Shown here: positions 25,036 through 34,378 of the stretch, piece after piece
How the letters are laid out: the number at the start of each line of letters is the position of its first letter
How positions within the stretch are numbered: the first letter of the stretch is position 1
DNA from: Arthrobacter sp.
GTDB taxonomy: Bacteria; Actinomycetota; Actinomycetes; Actinomycetales; Micrococcaceae
Length of the DNA stretch: 42,039 nt
Direction: 5' to 3'
Assembly: GCA_025464925.1 (NCBI GenBank)
Contig: JAODMS010000023.1
Coordinates: forward strand, 1 to 42,039
Notes under the pieces: model-generated
Told to the model about the DNA's origin: nothing
Databases searched by the model: none
The model's input: the letters and a program-made list of their open reading frames with translations, nothing else
Made by a program: the position numbers and the translations under genes

Positions 25036-25707
25036 TCATTCCTGGAAGCGGTAGCCCAATCCGGTCTCAGTCAGGAAATGACGGGGGTTGGCCGGATCCG
25101 GCTCGAGTTTCCTCCTCAGCTGGGCGAGATAGACGCGCAGGTAGGCCGTTTCGCCGGAATACGCCGGGCCCCAGACATGGGTGAGTAGCTCTTCATGGGT
25201 GACCAGTGCTCCGCTGTTCCGTGCCAGCAGTTCCAGAATGTTCCATTCAGTTGGGGTGAGCCGTACGGGAAGACCTCGCTGAGTCACGCGCCGGGCCGCC
25301 AGATCCACGACAAAGTCATCCGTTTCAACGACCGGAACATCGCCCGGGGTTCCGCGGCGCAACGCTGCACGGAGCCTCGCCAGGAGCTCATCCATTCCGA
25401 ATGGCTTGGTGACATAATCGTCAGCACCCGCATCCAACGCCTGGATCTTGTCGTCCGAACCGTGGCGGGCCGAGAGGACGATGACGGGAACCCCGCTCCA
25501 ACGGCGCAGCCGTCGGATCACCTCGATGCCGTCCACATCCGGCAGCCCCAAATCCAGGATGACTACGTCTACGGAATGGCGGGCCGCTTGGTCCAGGGCA
25601 TCCTGACCTGTAAACGCCGTGACGGTGGAGTATCCCCGCGCATTCAGATTGATCTGCAGGGCACGGAGGATCTGGACTTCGTCATCGACTATCAGCACTG
25701 CCGGCAT
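25036..25707 (-). CDS. kdpE: KdpE-type response regulator
   Basis: The 223-residue OmpR/PhoB-class response regulator has a receiver domain (acidic pocket Asp8/Asp9, phosphoacceptor Asp52 in VILDLGLPDVDG, and the conserved Lys in DDYVTKPFG). A winged-helix DNA-binding domain ends ...LRRKLEPDPANPRHFLTETGLGYRF, typical of KdpE. Phosphorylated by KdpD, it activates potassium-uptake genes under K+ limitation or osmotic stress. Its start lies 26 bp inside the end of kdpD, so the two are translationally coupled. The usual target operon kdpFABC is absent here; the adjacent permease and trkH are candidate targets. Confidence 0.94.
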   Translation of the reverse strand: MPAVLIVDDEVQILRALQINLNARGYSTVTAFTGQDALDQAARHSVDVVILDLGLPDVDGIEVIRRLRRWSGVPVIVLSARHGSDDKIQALDAGADDYVTKPFGMDELLARLRAALRRGTPGDVPVVETDDFVVDLAARRVTQRGLPVRLTPTEWNILELLARNSGALVTHEELLTHVWGPAYSGETAYLRVYLAQLRRKLEPDPANPRHFLTETGLGYRFQE

Positions 25708-28255
25708 GGTGTCCTCTCGCGCTGGTCATGGGCGCTGCGCCGGTGGAGAGCGGCAGTCGGACGACCATGGTCAGGCCACCGCCGGGGGTCGGTTCAGCCA
25801 GCAGCACCCCTCCCATGGCTTCGGTGAAGCCACTGGCCACGGCCAGCCCTAATCCGATGCCGGTCCCGCGCGTAGTGTCATCGGCCCGCTGGAAAGGACG
25901 GAACATCGCTAAAACCTCCTCCGGGGGAATGCCGAGGCCATGATCGACCACGCTGAGTTCACTGGCCGGGAAATTACCAATTCTCGCATTGCCGGAACCG
26001 CCCACCGCTCCGGCGATGACGACGTCGGAGTCCGGCGCGTACTTAAGGGCGTTTTCCACGAGGTTGGCGATCACCCGCTCAAGCATGCCGGGGTCAGCGT
26101 CGACCGGGGGCATGTTGTCCGGCAGGAGCACTCGAACCCGTTCTGAGGCTGTTCCGCGGAGCGCTTCGGCGACCACATCCGCCCAGTGAACCGGTGCGAT
26201 GAGGGGCGTGACGGAGTCTGCGGTGATTCTGGACATGTCCAGGAGATTGCTGACCAGCCGGTCCAGCCGGTCGGCCTCGGACTCTACTGTGGCGAGAAGT
26301 TCTTCCTGTTCCCCGGCGGTGAACGCAACGCTCTTATCCCGGAGGCTGCTGGAAGCCAGCTTGATGCCGGCCAGGGGCGTCCGCAGGTCATGGGACACGG
26401 CGCGCAGAATGGACGTACGCATCTTGTTGCCTTCCTCCAGGCGCAGGTTTTCACGTTGGCTGGCGGTCAGCTCCTCGCGCTGAAGCATGGCGAGCAGGTG
26501 GGACCCGAACGCCGTCAACAGGCGTCGTTCGTCCTGTGAGAGCTCCCGGCCGGTCAGGGACAGGATCCTGCCATCGTCCAGTTGCTCGACGCTGGCGGCG
26601 TCGGACAGATCCTCCGGGCGGGCGTCACCCGAATACTCGTGAAGATCCCAGGTGGTTCGGGGGCCCGTTTGACGCCGGAGCCACAGGCCGGCACCGGCTG
26701 CCTGGAAATGTTCACGAACCTGGTCCAAAAATGCCGGGATGCTGTTGCCTTCGGCCACCGCGCGGCGGCTCAGTTCCCCCAGGATTGAGGCTTCAGCACC
26801 AGCCCGCCGTGCTTCCTTGCTGCGTCTGGCTGATCTGTCCACCACCAGGGACACCGAAACGGCGACGAGGAGGAATATCAGAAGCGCCAGTACGTTTTCC
26901 GGATCGATCACCGAAAGGGAACCGATAGGCCGGACGCTGAAGTAGTTCACGGTCAGTCCTGCTAGTACGGCTGCCATCACGGCAGGCCAGAGGCCCCCGA
27001 CCAGGGCGACTGCGACGATGCCGGTCAGTTGTACGAGCATGTCGGTGGAGAGCTGCTGGTGGGGGAGCAGACGCAAAGCGAGCTGCAGCACCAGAGGCAG
27101 GCCGGCCGCCAGTGCGAAGCCTGCTACCGCCCTGCTGCGGCCCAGCCGGGATGGCGCCCGGCCGGTTCCTGCAGGCGCCGGGGAAGTTGCCTGCGCGACC
27201 AGGTGTACATCGACGTCGGCGGCATTCCGCAAGACCCCGGCCACTGTTCCGCGGCCGAAGCGTGCCAGCATCCGGTGCCGGGAAGTTCCCAGGACGATCT
27301 GGCTGGCATTGATGTTGCGGGCAAATCCCAGCAGGGATGCGGCGGTGTCCTCTCCGCCCAGTGCATGGAACACACCTCCGGCCTCCACTGCGAGCTTTCG
27401 CTGCAACTCGAGCTCCTTGCCGGCAGCCAGTCCGCTCCCCTGGGCGCTGGTGCGGACATGGACCGCGTGGAGCTCCCCGCCAGCAGCACCCGAAAGCATC
27501 CTCGCCGCGCGGCGTATGAGCGCCTGGCCCTCAGGCAGCCCGCTCAAACCGACAACGATCCGTTCACGGGTCGGCCAGCTGTCCCGGATGTTCTTCAGCG
27601 AGCGGTAGTCGGACAGCCCGGCATCAATTCTCTCGGCCAGCCACAGCAGGGCCAGCTCCCGAAGTGCCGCGAGGGTCCCGGTCCGGAAATCACCAGCCAG
27701 GGCGGCGTCCGCATCCTCCTGCCGGGCAAAGACCTTCCCCTCGCCCAGACGCTGGCGCAACAGTTCAGGGGAAGCATCAATCAATTCAATCTGGTCGGCG
27801 CCCCGCACCGCGACATCGGGGACCGTCTCTACTTCCCTAACGCCGGTGATGCTTTGGACGACGTCGGAGAGGGATTCCAGATTTCGGATGTCCAGCGTGG
27901 AGATCACGTCAATGCCGGCATCCAGCAGAATGGCCACGTCCTGCCAGCGTGCGCTGTTCCCGACGCCGGACCCACCGGCGCGGGCGTAGTCGTCGACGAG
28001 AACGACCTTCGGTGAACGTTTCAGTACGGCCGCAAGGTCCAGGTCCATGTCCTCCCCTGAGCCCGCCGACGGGGCAGGACACCGTTCCAAGGCCTGCAGC
28101 AACGCCGCCGTTTCGGACCTGCCCCGGACTGACACCGCCCCCACGACCGCATCCGCCCCCTCGAGCCGGAGCCTGCGTCCCTCCTCCAACATGGCGAACG
28201 TCTTGCCCGACCCGGGCGCGGCCCCCAGAAAAATGCGTAGATTGCCTCGTGCCAT
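25682..28255 (-). CDS. kdpD: KdpD-type sensor histidine kinase
   Basis: This 857-residue membrane sensor has the full KdpD layout. The N-terminal KdpD domain carries Walker A GAAPGSGKT at residues 11-19. A universal-stress-protein-like domain follows (VVGLSGLPEGQALIRRAA onward), then four closely spaced helices of the DUF4118 region (VAGFALAAGLPLVLQLAL to the segment ending VAVSVSLVVD). A GAF-like linker leads to HisKA with phosphoacceptor His at about 622 in AVSHDLRTPLAG. The ATPase domain has the N box (NLVENALKYAP) and glycine boxes (DHGLGIPPEE, GTGIGLGLAV). It autophosphorylates and passes phosphate to KdpE. The ATG at 28255 fits the family start; a GTG at 28270 is an alternative. Confidence 0.94.
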   Translation of the reverse strand: MARGNLRIFLGAAPGSGKTFAMLEEGRRLRLEGADAVVGAVSVRGRSETAALLQALERCPAPSAGSGEDMDLDLAAVLKRSPKVVLVDDYARAGGSGVGNSARWQDVAILLDAGIDVISTLDIRNLESLSDVVQSITGVREVETVPDVAVRGADQIELIDASPELLRQRLGEGKVFARQEDADAALAGDFRTGTLAALRELALLWLAERIDAGLSDYRSLKNIRDSWPTRERIVVGLSGLPEGQALIRRAARMLSGAAGGELHAVHVRTSAQGSGLAAGKELELQRKLAVEAGGVFHALGGEDTAASLLGFARNINASQIVLGTSRHRMLARFGRGTVAGVLRNAADVDVHLVAQATSPAPAGTGRAPSRLGRSRAVAGFALAAGLPLVLQLALRLLPHQQLSTDMLVQLTGIVAVALVGGLWPAVMAAVLAGLTVNYFSVRPIGSLSVIDPENVLALLIFLLVAVSVSLVVDRSARRSKEARRAGAEASILGELSRRAVAEGNSIPAFLDQVREHFQAAGAGLWLRRQTGPRTTWDLHEYSGDARPEDLSDAASVEQLDDGRILSLTGRELSQDERRLLTAFGSHLLAMLQREELTASQRENLRLEEGNKMRTSILRAVSHDLRTPLAGIKLASSSLRDKSVAFTAGEQEELLATVESEADRLDRLVSNLLDMSRITADSVTPLIAPVHWADVVAEALRGTASERVRVLLPDNMPPVDADPGMLERVIANLVENALKYAPDSDVVIAGAVGGSGNARIGNFPASELSVVDHGLGIPPEEVLAMFRPFQRADDTTRGTGIGLGLAVASGFTEAMGGVLLAEPTPGGGLTMVVRLPLSTGAAPMTSARGHHAGSADSR

Positions 28256-28462
28256 GGCTCTATTCTTCACTCCCGCAGGCAGCGCAATTGCCCGAGGCGC
28301 CCGGGCGCAGCTTTACGGGAAGTCGACTGAGGTCCTGCTCGCAGGAGCAGCAACCCTAAACTTGGAGTTTTTCTTAAGAGCATGCACCGGGTGCTGGGGC
28401 TGAAGTCACCGGAACTGGTGAAGTCCTCCAAACCAGCGTTGTGCCGCTTGTTGTCCTCACCT

Positions 28463-28489
28463 GATTCCCACCAGCTGGCGGTGGGAATC
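28463..28489 (-). terminator. Hairpin between the small gene and kdpD
   Basis: GATTCCCACC at 28463-28472 pairs perfectly with GGTGGGAATC at 28480-28489 around a 7-base loop AGCTGGC. It begins 18 bases after the stop of the small gene at 28507 (minus strand) and precedes the kdpD promoter region. The remaining sequence down to kdpD (about 28271-28460) contains TCTTAA near 28374, a half-match to the tandem repeats at 24971, and otherwise nothing recognised. Confidence 0.68.
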
Positions 28490-28506
28490 CCCACGAGCCC
28501 TTTGGG

Positions 28507-28713
28507 TTATTCGGCCGGGCCGGCGTCATATTCATATGCGTCCCGGGCGGCCTTGAGGTCGTCATACGCGACGACCCAGACCCTGCCCCTGGGTGTAAGG
28601 TGGTCCACCCCGGTGGCGTCGAGGCCGGCGATTTCCCGGCGGTAGTCTGCCGCGGCCATGCGCTCCGTGTCTGCAGCCAGGCGCACTGCCTCTTCCAGGT
28701 CTGCTCTGTCCAT
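28507..28713 (-). CDS. Small acidic protein of unknown function (68 aa)
   Basis: Reading from the ATG at 28713 gives MDRADLEEAVRLAADTERM at the start and YDDLKAARDAYEYDAGPAE at the end. It is soluble, mainly helical with a central LTPRGRVWVVAYDD strand, and has no known motif. An open frame continues upstream to 28758, but those residues look non-conserved. The Shine-Dalgarno is weak. A strong hairpin follows the stop, which supports a real transcription unit. Confidence 0.55.
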   Translation of the reverse strand: MDRADLEEAVRLAADTERMAAADYRREIAGLDATGVDHLTPRGRVWVVAYDDLKAARDAYEYDAGPAE

Positions 28714-28996
28714 GGGACTAGGCTCGCATGCCCGATCGTCGAATTCCAGAGCCGGCAACAGTTCCCGGTACTGGCGCCAAGGATTCCATGGCTACCGGTG
28801 CACTCCAACAGCTGCCCACGGCCGCGGCTTGCACCTGTTCCGGCCGGCGCAGAGTTTTGTGGCGTGTCGCTGGACAGGCCGCTGATCCGCATATTAATGT
28901 CTTGCCGTACACAGTCCGGAGTGGGCGCCGCAGGCGTCCGGGGAGGGGGAGCACGTCACTGCTGACCAACATGACTTAACGACTGACCTATCCGCT
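28714..28996. other. Intergenic stretch without a recognised gene
   Basis: Between the small gene and the hairpin at 28997 I find no convincing coding frame and no tRNA-like fold. It should hold the promoter of the small gene at 28507. A plus-strand transcript ending at the 28997-29022 hairpin, such as a small RNA, cannot be excluded. Confidence 0.35.
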
Positions 28997-29022
28997 GAAA
29001 GCCCCTCGTCCGAGGGGCTTTC
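28997..29022. terminator. Bidirectional hairpin terminator
   Basis: GAAAGCCCCTCG pairs perfectly with CGAGGGGCTTTC over 12 bp (11 bp with a 4-base loop). The A-run on one side and T-run on the other make it usable on both strands. It lies 67 bp past the DUF4193 stop on the minus strand. Confidence 0.82.
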
Positions 29023-29088
29023 CCGTGTCCGCACGTTGGCCGGCAGCCCCGCTGGACGGAAATTGAGACGCCCCCGGGCCTAGTCGGT

Positions 29089-29391
29089 TCAGTCTTCGCA
29101 GTCGGTGCAGTACGCGTGGGCGCCCTTTTGCCGGGCGATCTGGGAGCGGTGCCGGACCAGGAAGCAGGAGTAGCAGGTGAACTCGTCCTCGGCCTGGGGG
29201 ATGACCTGCACGATCAGTTCCTCGGCGATGAATTCACCGCCCGGGACGCCGGCGCCGTCCAGGCCGTCGGCTTCGTCCAGTTCCAGGACGACGCTGCGGG
29301 CGTCGGGTGCGTTCGCTGATTGCAGGGCCTCCAGGGAGTTCTCCTGGGATTCCTTGACGTCGGAGCGGACTTCGTCGTAATCGGTTGCCAC
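29089..29391 (-). CDS. DUF4193 family zinc-ribbon-like protein
   Basis: The 100-residue acidic protein starts at GTG 29391 (VATDYDEVRSDVKESQEN) and ends with a four-cysteine cluster, CYSC and CTDC about 20 residues apart (FTCYSCFLVRHRSQIARQKGAHAYCTDC). This is the DUF4193 pattern, conserved across Actinobacteria and of unknown function. The Cys pairs probably bind zinc. From memory, mycobacterial members have the same N-terminal MATDYD and the SCFLVHHRS motif, which supports the start. It is monocistronic with a strong terminator. Confidence 0.9.
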   Translation of the reverse strand: MATDYDEVRSDVKESQENSLEALQSANAPDARSVVLELDEADGLDGAGVPGGEFIAEELIVQVIPQAEDEFTCYSCFLVRHRSQIARQKGAHAYCTDCED

Positions 29392-29623
29392 TTGGCTTGT
29401 TTCTCTTTTCTTGTGTGCTGACTGACGCTGATGCAACGTACAGGATGCCGCGGCTATTCCCCAGTCACAGGGCAGCATGATCCGCAGGCGCGGCCGGTAT
29501 GTGATGTCCGGGGCAACAGGAGATCTTCTGGGCCGCTTCGACGCCGTGGACGCCGAAGGAGCAGGATGAGCTGATGGCCTTCGCCGGGCTGTAGGGTTTC
29601 TGGGCTGACCCGTTCCTGCCTGG
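29392..29623. other. Upstream region of the DUF4193 gene
   Basis: About 230 bp between two same-strand genes. It should contain the DUF4193 promoter. GCTGACC 29604-29610 and GGTCAGC 29622-29628 form a 7-bp hairpin overlapping the end of the GlsB-type gene, a possible weak terminator. Nothing else was recognised. Confidence 0.35.
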
Positions 29624-29884
29624 TCAGCGCCTGATGTTCCGGCGCCCGGCCAGGCTTTCCGCGACTCCGATGAGCAGAACAGCCGCGATGACGGCCACGA
29701 TGAAGCCAAGGAAGTTGAGCTCGAAGATGTCCCCGGTGCCGAGGAGGCTTGCGACGACGCCTCCAATGACGGAGCCGGCAAGCCCAAGGAGCAAAGTGGC
29801 GACAAGTCCAAGGTTTTGTTTGCCGGGCTTAACGAGGCGGGCGAGGGCCCCGATGATTAGTCCGGCGATGATGAATCCAATCAC
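29624..29884 (-). CDS. GlsB/YeaQ/YmgE family stress-response membrane protein
   Basis: The 86-residue protein has three hydrophobic helices with the family's glycine pattern: IGFIIAGLIIGALARLVKPG, LGLVATLLLGLAGSVIGGVV, and LGFIVAVIAAVLLIGVAESL. Members (transglycosylase-associated protein family) are induced by general stress and are thought to sit in the cytoplasmic membrane; no enzymatic role is established. The GTG at 29884 has AAGGAG 8 bases upstream. Confidence 0.92.
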   Translation of the reverse strand: MIGFIIAGLIIGALARLVKPGKQNLGLVATLLLGLAGSVIGGVVASLLGTGDIFELNFLGFIVAVIAAVLLIGVAESLAGRRNIRR

Positions 29885-29996
29885 AGTTGATGCTCCTTAT
29901 TTTCTTTGGTTGTACGGGTATGACTTGGTGCCCTGGGCGGAACCGCTCGGGAACTCGCTACGGAGCGTGGCGATCTCGTGAGTTCTCCCTGAAATC

Positions 29997-31130
29997 CTAG
30001 ACTGGCTGGCTGTCGGCCGGCGGAAGGTCCGGATTCATGGGCCTAAGATCCGGATCTTCCGCTGTCCAGACTTGGATAATCGCCCAGGAAACCGCAGTGA
30101 TGGGGACGGACAGGACAGCGCCGATGATTCCCGCAAGGATGGTTCCGGCGGTCAGCGCCAGCAGGATGACCAAGGCATGGAGTTGGAGGGATTTGCCCAT
30201 GACGATCGGCTGCAGCAGGTCACCTTCCAGCTGGTTCACGACGATGACCACGGCTACGACGATGAGGGCAACCACGGGGCCGTTGGCTACGAGCGCCACG
30301 AGCGCGGCAAGGATTCCGGCCACCGTGGCTCCCACAAGCGGAACGAAGGCGCCGATGAACACGATGATGGCCAGCGGGATGGCCAAGGGAACCTGCAGGA
30401 TCAGCAGCGCCGCGCCGATGGCGAGAGTATCAACAAGCGCAACGATTGCAGTTCCGCGGACGTAGCCGCCGAGTACCTCCATGGTGCGGTGGCCCACCCG
30501 GCGGAGCTTGGCTGCCTTTGGTCCGCTGAAGGGGCGGAGGAAGAAGTTCCAGATCTTGGCGCCGTCCTTGAGGAAAAAGAACAGTATGACTATTACGAGG
30601 CTGGCCCCGGCGAGGAACTCGGTAACCAGCGAGAGACCGGAAACGGCTCCGGAGCGGACCTGGCTGCTCGTGGCGAAATCGACGATGCCGGCGCGCGCCT
30701 GTGCAAGCTGTTCAGGGTCCACGGGGATGGGGCCGGTCAGAAGGAAGCTTTCGAATTGGTCGAGTCCGGCCGCGGCCCGGGTGAACAGCTCGTCCCACTG
30801 ATTACGCACGGACAGGATGATCACACTGATTACGGCTGTCAGCAGCAGCAGGAGAGCCACAAACGCGACGGCAGTCGCCGCGCCTCCCGGCCAGCCGCGT
30901 CGCCGGAGCATGTTTACGAACGGGCCGATCGCGGCGGCAAGGATAAGGGCGATCAGAAGCGAAATCACCAAAAGGCGGACCTGTAGCAGTCCGTAGATCG
31001 CCACGACGACGAGGATCAGGATCAATAGCACCTGCGCGGAGCGCATGCCGGCCCAGCCCAGGCTGTCAGTCCAGGCGTCTCGGGCAGTGCGGGAATCAGG
31101 GGAAGTTTGCGGTAAATCTACTCTTGACAT
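29997..31130 (-). CDS. AI-2E family (PerM-like) transporter
   Basis: The 377-residue membrane protein has about eight helices and the family signatures: FFFLKDGAKIWNFFLRPF after the central loop, YVRGTAIVALVDTLAIGAALLIL, and the late VVNQLEGDLLQPIVMGKSLQLHALVILLAL. The PerM/YdiK family was named for the AI-2 exporter TqsA, but other members export different solutes or act as sodium/proton antiporters, so the substrate is unknown. It is monocistronic, 180 bp from the SDR stop, and its cytosolic tail is acidic and proline-rich. Confidence 0.92.
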   Translation of the reverse strand: MSRVDLPQTSPDSRTARDAWTDSLGWAGMRSAQVLLILILVVVAIYGLLQVRLLVISLLIALILAAAIGPFVNMLRRRGWPGGAATAVAFVALLLLLTAVISVIILSVRNQWDELFTRAAAGLDQFESFLLTGPIPVDPEQLAQARAGIVDFATSSQVRSGAVSGLSLVTEFLAGASLVIVILFFFLKDGAKIWNFFLRPFSGPKAAKLRRVGHRTMEVLGGYVRGTAIVALVDTLAIGAALLILQVPLAIPLAIIVFIGAFVPLVGATVAGILAALVALVANGPVVALIVVAVVIVVNQLEGDLLQPIVMGKSLQLHALVILLALTAGTILAGIIGAVLSVPITAVSWAIIQVWTAEDPDLRPMNPDLPPADSQPV

Positions 31131-31309
31131 GGGGCTCCTATTCGTCAGCAGGCGGTAGGCGGCAAGCCGTAAAGCCCTTGGGTTTCTTAGTAAGCCTACT
31201 GATAATTCTGCCCGAAGGGAGGCGTCCGGCGTGACGTCCCCGATCCGGCTGGATAGAGACTGCAGCTGCGCCCGGTGCTCTGGGAGCGTACCGAGCAGCG
31301 GCGGAGTGG

Positions 31310-32341
31310 CTACCGCGCCCGCAGGGGAGCGGAGCCGGCAACGCCGGAGCCTCTTCCCAGGCCGTCGAGGACGTCGGCTATGGTTTGGAGCGATGAAGGA
31401 CCGGGGGACCAGCCGAGTTCTTCCCGTGCCCGGGTCGTGTCCATGATGGGAGCTCCGGCGGCCATATCCACCCAGCCAGCATCCGTCGGCTGCAAGCGAG
31501 CCCGCCAGGTGAGATCGACGACGGCCCGCAGCAGTGGGAGGGGAAGCGGCATTACGCGCCGTGCCCCCAGTAGCCAGCCCAGTGCGTTCGGGTCGATAAC
31601 AGGTTCGGCTGCCACGTTGAATGCCCCGGAGGCCCTTCGTTGCAGGACGCGCCAGTAGGCGTCGGCTATGTCATCGGCATGCACTGCCTGGAAAACGAAC
31701 TCCTGCGGGACGGGCAGGAGCGGTATGCGGGGTTTGGGCGGAAGAGCCCGGGGTATCAGCCGGCCCAGAAAATACTTTCCGATTTCGCTGCCGGCGTCCT
31801 TTTGGAAGATCAGGCCGGGGCGAAGCCTGGCGACTGTGATTTCCGGGTTCGCGTCTTCGAATTCATTCAACAGGGCTTCCTGCCGGGCCTTGTGCTGACT
31901 GTAGTGGGATCCCGGAATGCCGTCGGTCGGCCAGTCTTCGGCCACCCGCCGGTCCTTGTCCGCCCTTGAGTAGGCGCCGACGGATGAGGCGCAGACAAAG
32001 TGCCGGACCCCGGCTTTTTTCGTGGCAGCCAACATATTCGCTGTGCCGTTCACATTGGTTCTGGAAAGCTCGTCCAGCCGGTGGTTTGGCTGGATCTGCC
32101 AGGCAAGGTGGACCACGGCGTCGGCTCCTTGCATGATGGCTTCGAGACGCGGAATGTCTTCAGACACGCCGACGTCGGCGCTGTGCCACTCCACGCCCAA
32201 GTAAGGCGGGACCAGGGATTCCGGATGGCGCCGGGAAATCCCCACGATCTGCAGGTCCTCGCCTTCGGCGTTCGCCGTGGCCAGCCGCCTCAGGAGAGCA
32301 GTGCCGGCGTTGCCTGTGGCTCCGGTGATGACGATTCGCAT
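31310..32341 (-). CDS. NAD-dependent epimerase/dehydratase-type SDR
   Basis: The 343-residue extended short-chain dehydrogenase has the nucleotide-binding GATGNAG at residues 7-13 and a VVHLAW strand near 76-81. The catalytic pair Tyr147-xxx-Lys151 is in HYSQHK, with the Ser of CASSVGAYS upstream. It probably oxidises, reduces or epimerises a nucleotide sugar or related alcohol, but the substrate pocket (second half) gives no clear assignment. The ATG at 32341 is the natural start of the Rossmann fold. It is divergent from selO, with about 210 bp between starts; no operator was recognised there. Confidence 0.9.
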   Translation of the reverse strand: MRIVITGATGNAGTALLRRLATANAEGEDLQIVGISRRHPESLVPPYLGVEWHSADVGVSEDIPRLEAIMQGADAVVHLAWQIQPNHRLDELSRTNVNGTANMLAATKKAGVRHFVCASSVGAYSRADKDRRVAEDWPTDGIPGSHYSQHKARQEALLNEFEDANPEITVARLRPGLIFQKDAGSEIGKYFLGRLIPRALPPKPRIPLLPVPQEFVFQAVHADDIADAYWRVLQRRASGAFNVAAEPVIDPNALGWLLGARRVMPLPLPLLRAVVDLTWRARLQPTDAGWVDMAAGAPIMDTTRAREELGWSPGPSSLQTIADVLDGLGRGSGVAGSAPLRAR

Positions 32342-32550
32342 GTTTTCCCCTGCCCGTCCCGACGCCGCCCGTGCGCGGCGTTCCTGTCTACATCTTCCCT
32401 TCGACCGTAACCTCGTGTCCGCTGCCTGTCATCACGTCCGGCTGGCCGAGGTGCACGCGGTGTCAGCCGCCGCCGACTGGCGTACATGATTCCGTTCTCC
32501 AGCCACAGGGGGAGTGACACCGGTAACGTGGGCGCAGGTATTCTGGATGG

Positions 32551-34011
32551 ATGAGTGCCGCAGACCAGTCCATCGTCACCTTTGCAGGTCACTTCGCCCG
32601 AGAGTTTGCGGAGATGGCCCTTCCTTGGCGGGCGGAGGAGGCCCCTGACCCGCGACTGCTCCTCCTCAACGAGCCGTTGGCCACCGAGCTAGGCCTGGAT
32701 CCTGCCTTCCTGCGGAGTTCCGAGGGGTTGCTTCTGCTGATCGGTAACCGGGTCCCCAGTGGTGCCACTCCGGTGGCGCAGGCTTATGCCGGTCACCAGT
32801 TCGGCTGGTTCGCCCCTCGTCTCGGCGACGGGCGCGCACTCCTGCTCGGTGAGATCGCCGGCGCGGATGGCCAGCTTCGCGACGTCCACCTCAAGGGCTC
32901 CGGGCGGACACCGTTTGCCCGCGGTGGCGATGGCCTTGCCGTCGTCGGTCCGATGCTGCGGGAGTACGTCGTGAGTGAGGCGATGCACGCCTTGGGTATC
33001 CCCACGACACGATCCCTCGCCGTGGTGGGGACGGGGAGCACGGTGCTTCGCGAGACCCTGTTGCCAGGAGCCGTGCTCACACGGGTCGCGAGCAGCCATC
33101 TGCGGGTGGGCAGCTTCCAGTACGCCCGGGCCACAGGCGACATTGACCTCCTGCGCCGCTTGGCCGATCATGCGATCAGCCGTCACCACGCTGGTGCCGC
33201 GGAGGCCGAGCACCCCTATCTCGCATTGTTCCAAGCGGTGATAGCCGCCCAAGCGTCGCTGGTGGCCCAGTGGATGCTCGTGGGTTTCGTCCACGGCGTC
33301 ATGAACACCGACAACATGACAATCTCGGGCGAGACCATCGACTACGGGCCGTGCGCATTCATGGAGGCCTTCGACCCGGCCGCGGTCTACAGTTCAATCG
33401 ACGAGGGCGGGCGCTACGCCTACCGCAACCAGCCGGTGGTCGCCGAGTGGAACCTCACCCGGCTCGCAGAGGCACTCCTTCCCCTCTTCCACGACGACCA
33501 GGAGCAGGCGGTCGCGCTCGCCGTGGAGTCCCTCGGTGCGTTCCGCCGGCAGTACAGCGCCGCCTGGTCGACCGGCATGACGGCCAAGCTCGGACTGCCC
33601 GACAATCACGACGACGAGGTTTCGGCGCTTGTGGACGAACTGCTCATCCTCCTGCAGGCGGGGAAGGTTGACTACACCTCGTTCTTCCGAAACCTTGGCA
33701 CGGCCGCCCGCGGCCACGCTGAACCCGCACGGAGCCTGTTCCTCGACCCGGCAGCGTTTGACGCCTGGGCGGAGCGCTGGCGTGCCTTGGGTCCGGACGC
33801 CGACGTGATGGACCGGGTCAACCCCGTCTACATCCCCCGCAACCACCTCGTCGAGGAAGCCCTCGCTTCCGCTACCGGGGGCAACCTGGATCCGCTCAGG
33901 CGGCTCCTGGACGCGGTGACTGACCCTTACGAGGAGCGCCCTGACCTTGAGCGTTACGCCGCCTCCGCCCCGGAAAGCTTCGGCGCCTACCGTACCTTCT
34001 GCGGAACCTGA
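32551..34011 (+). CDS. selO: Protein adenylyltransferase SelO (YdiU family)
   Basis: The 486-residue pseudokinase-fold enzyme transfers AMP from ATP to Ser/Thr/Tyr of target proteins and is linked to oxidative-stress responses. Conserved elements are [21 protein letters not shown] near residue 78, [16 protein letters not shown] near 114, and the catalytic block [20 protein letters not shown] (about 249-268), in which the Asp and Asn bind metal and serve catalysis. Length matches E. coli SelO (about 478). A Cys lies three residues from the end (FCGT) and another in DYGPCAFM, which could form the regulatory disulfide known in E. coli, though at a shifted position. The Shine-Dalgarno is only GGATGG. 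Confidence 0.94.
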   Translation: MSAADQSIVTFAGHFAREFAEMALPWRAEEAPDPRLLLLNEPLATELGLDPAFLRSSEGLLLLIGNRVPSGATPVAQAYAGHQFGWFAPRLGDGRALLLGEIAGADGQLRDVHLKGSGRTPFARGGDGLAVVGPMLREYVVSEAMHALGIPTTRSLAVVGTGSTVLRETLLPGAVLTRVASSHLRVGSFQYARATGDIDLLRRLADHAISRHHAGAAEAEHPYLALFQAVIAAQASLVAQWMLVGFVHGVMNTDNMTISGETIDYGPCAFMEAFDPAAVYSSIDEGGRYAYRNQPVVAEWNLTRLAEALLPLFHDDQEQAVALAVESLGAFRRQYSAAWSTGMTAKLGLPDNHDDEVSALVDELLILLQAGKVDYTSFFRNLGTAARGHAEPARSLFLDPAAFDAWAERWRALGPDADVMDRVNPVYIPRNHLVEEALASATGGNLDPLRRLLDAVTDPYEERPDLERYAASAPESFGAYRTFCGT

Positions 34012-34162
34012 GCCCCTGCGGCAGAGAAATCGGAGGGGTACCACTAGATGGAGCCTTCCCATTAAGGATGGGGATGATCCGGTTGCTGCAGGCGGTAACC
34101 TGTGGGTACGCACGTTGTCCCCGATTGGGATGGCATGACCGGTAAGTGGAGGAGTGAGACTC

Positions 34163-34378
34163 ATGGCAGGTCTGGATAGGTTCAGTAAGATCGTCAGGGA
34201 AGCAGCCAGGAACCCGAAAGTAAGAAGCGCGCTGCAAAGCCCCAAGGTCAGGCAGGTTGGCGGCAGGGTGGTTGATGGGGCTGCCGTCCTTGCCGGCAAG
34301 GTGACCAAAGGCAAGCATCAGGACAAGATTCAACGTGCCCGCGAGGAAGCTCGCAAGCGCCTGGAAGGCCGCTCCTGA
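34163..34378 (+). CDS. Small basic protein, Rv0909/MT0933 antitoxin-like
   Basis: The 71-residue Lys/Arg-rich helical protein starts MAGLDRFSKIVREAARNPK and ends KITKG-like, GKVTKGKHQDKIQRAREEARKR. The plan of a short helix, a Gly-Val hinge, and a KxTGGKYxDKI-like motif near the C-terminus resembles actinobacterial MT0933/Rv0909-type antitoxins, but no toxin partner of the expected kind lies beside it, so the role is uncertain. The ATG at 34163 has GGAGGAG 8 bases upstream, an excellent site; a GTG at 34154 overlaps that site and is less likely. Confidence 0.68.
   Translation: MAGLDRFSKIVREAARNPKVRSALQSPKVRQVGGRVVDGAAVLAGKVTKGKHQDKIQRAREEARKRLEGRS

Noticed and set aside
28890..29022. Possible tRNA or small RNA before the 28997 hairpin
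   Set aside because: No cloverleaf, CCA end or T-loop motif could be found; the hairpin is adequately explained as the DUF4193 terminator.
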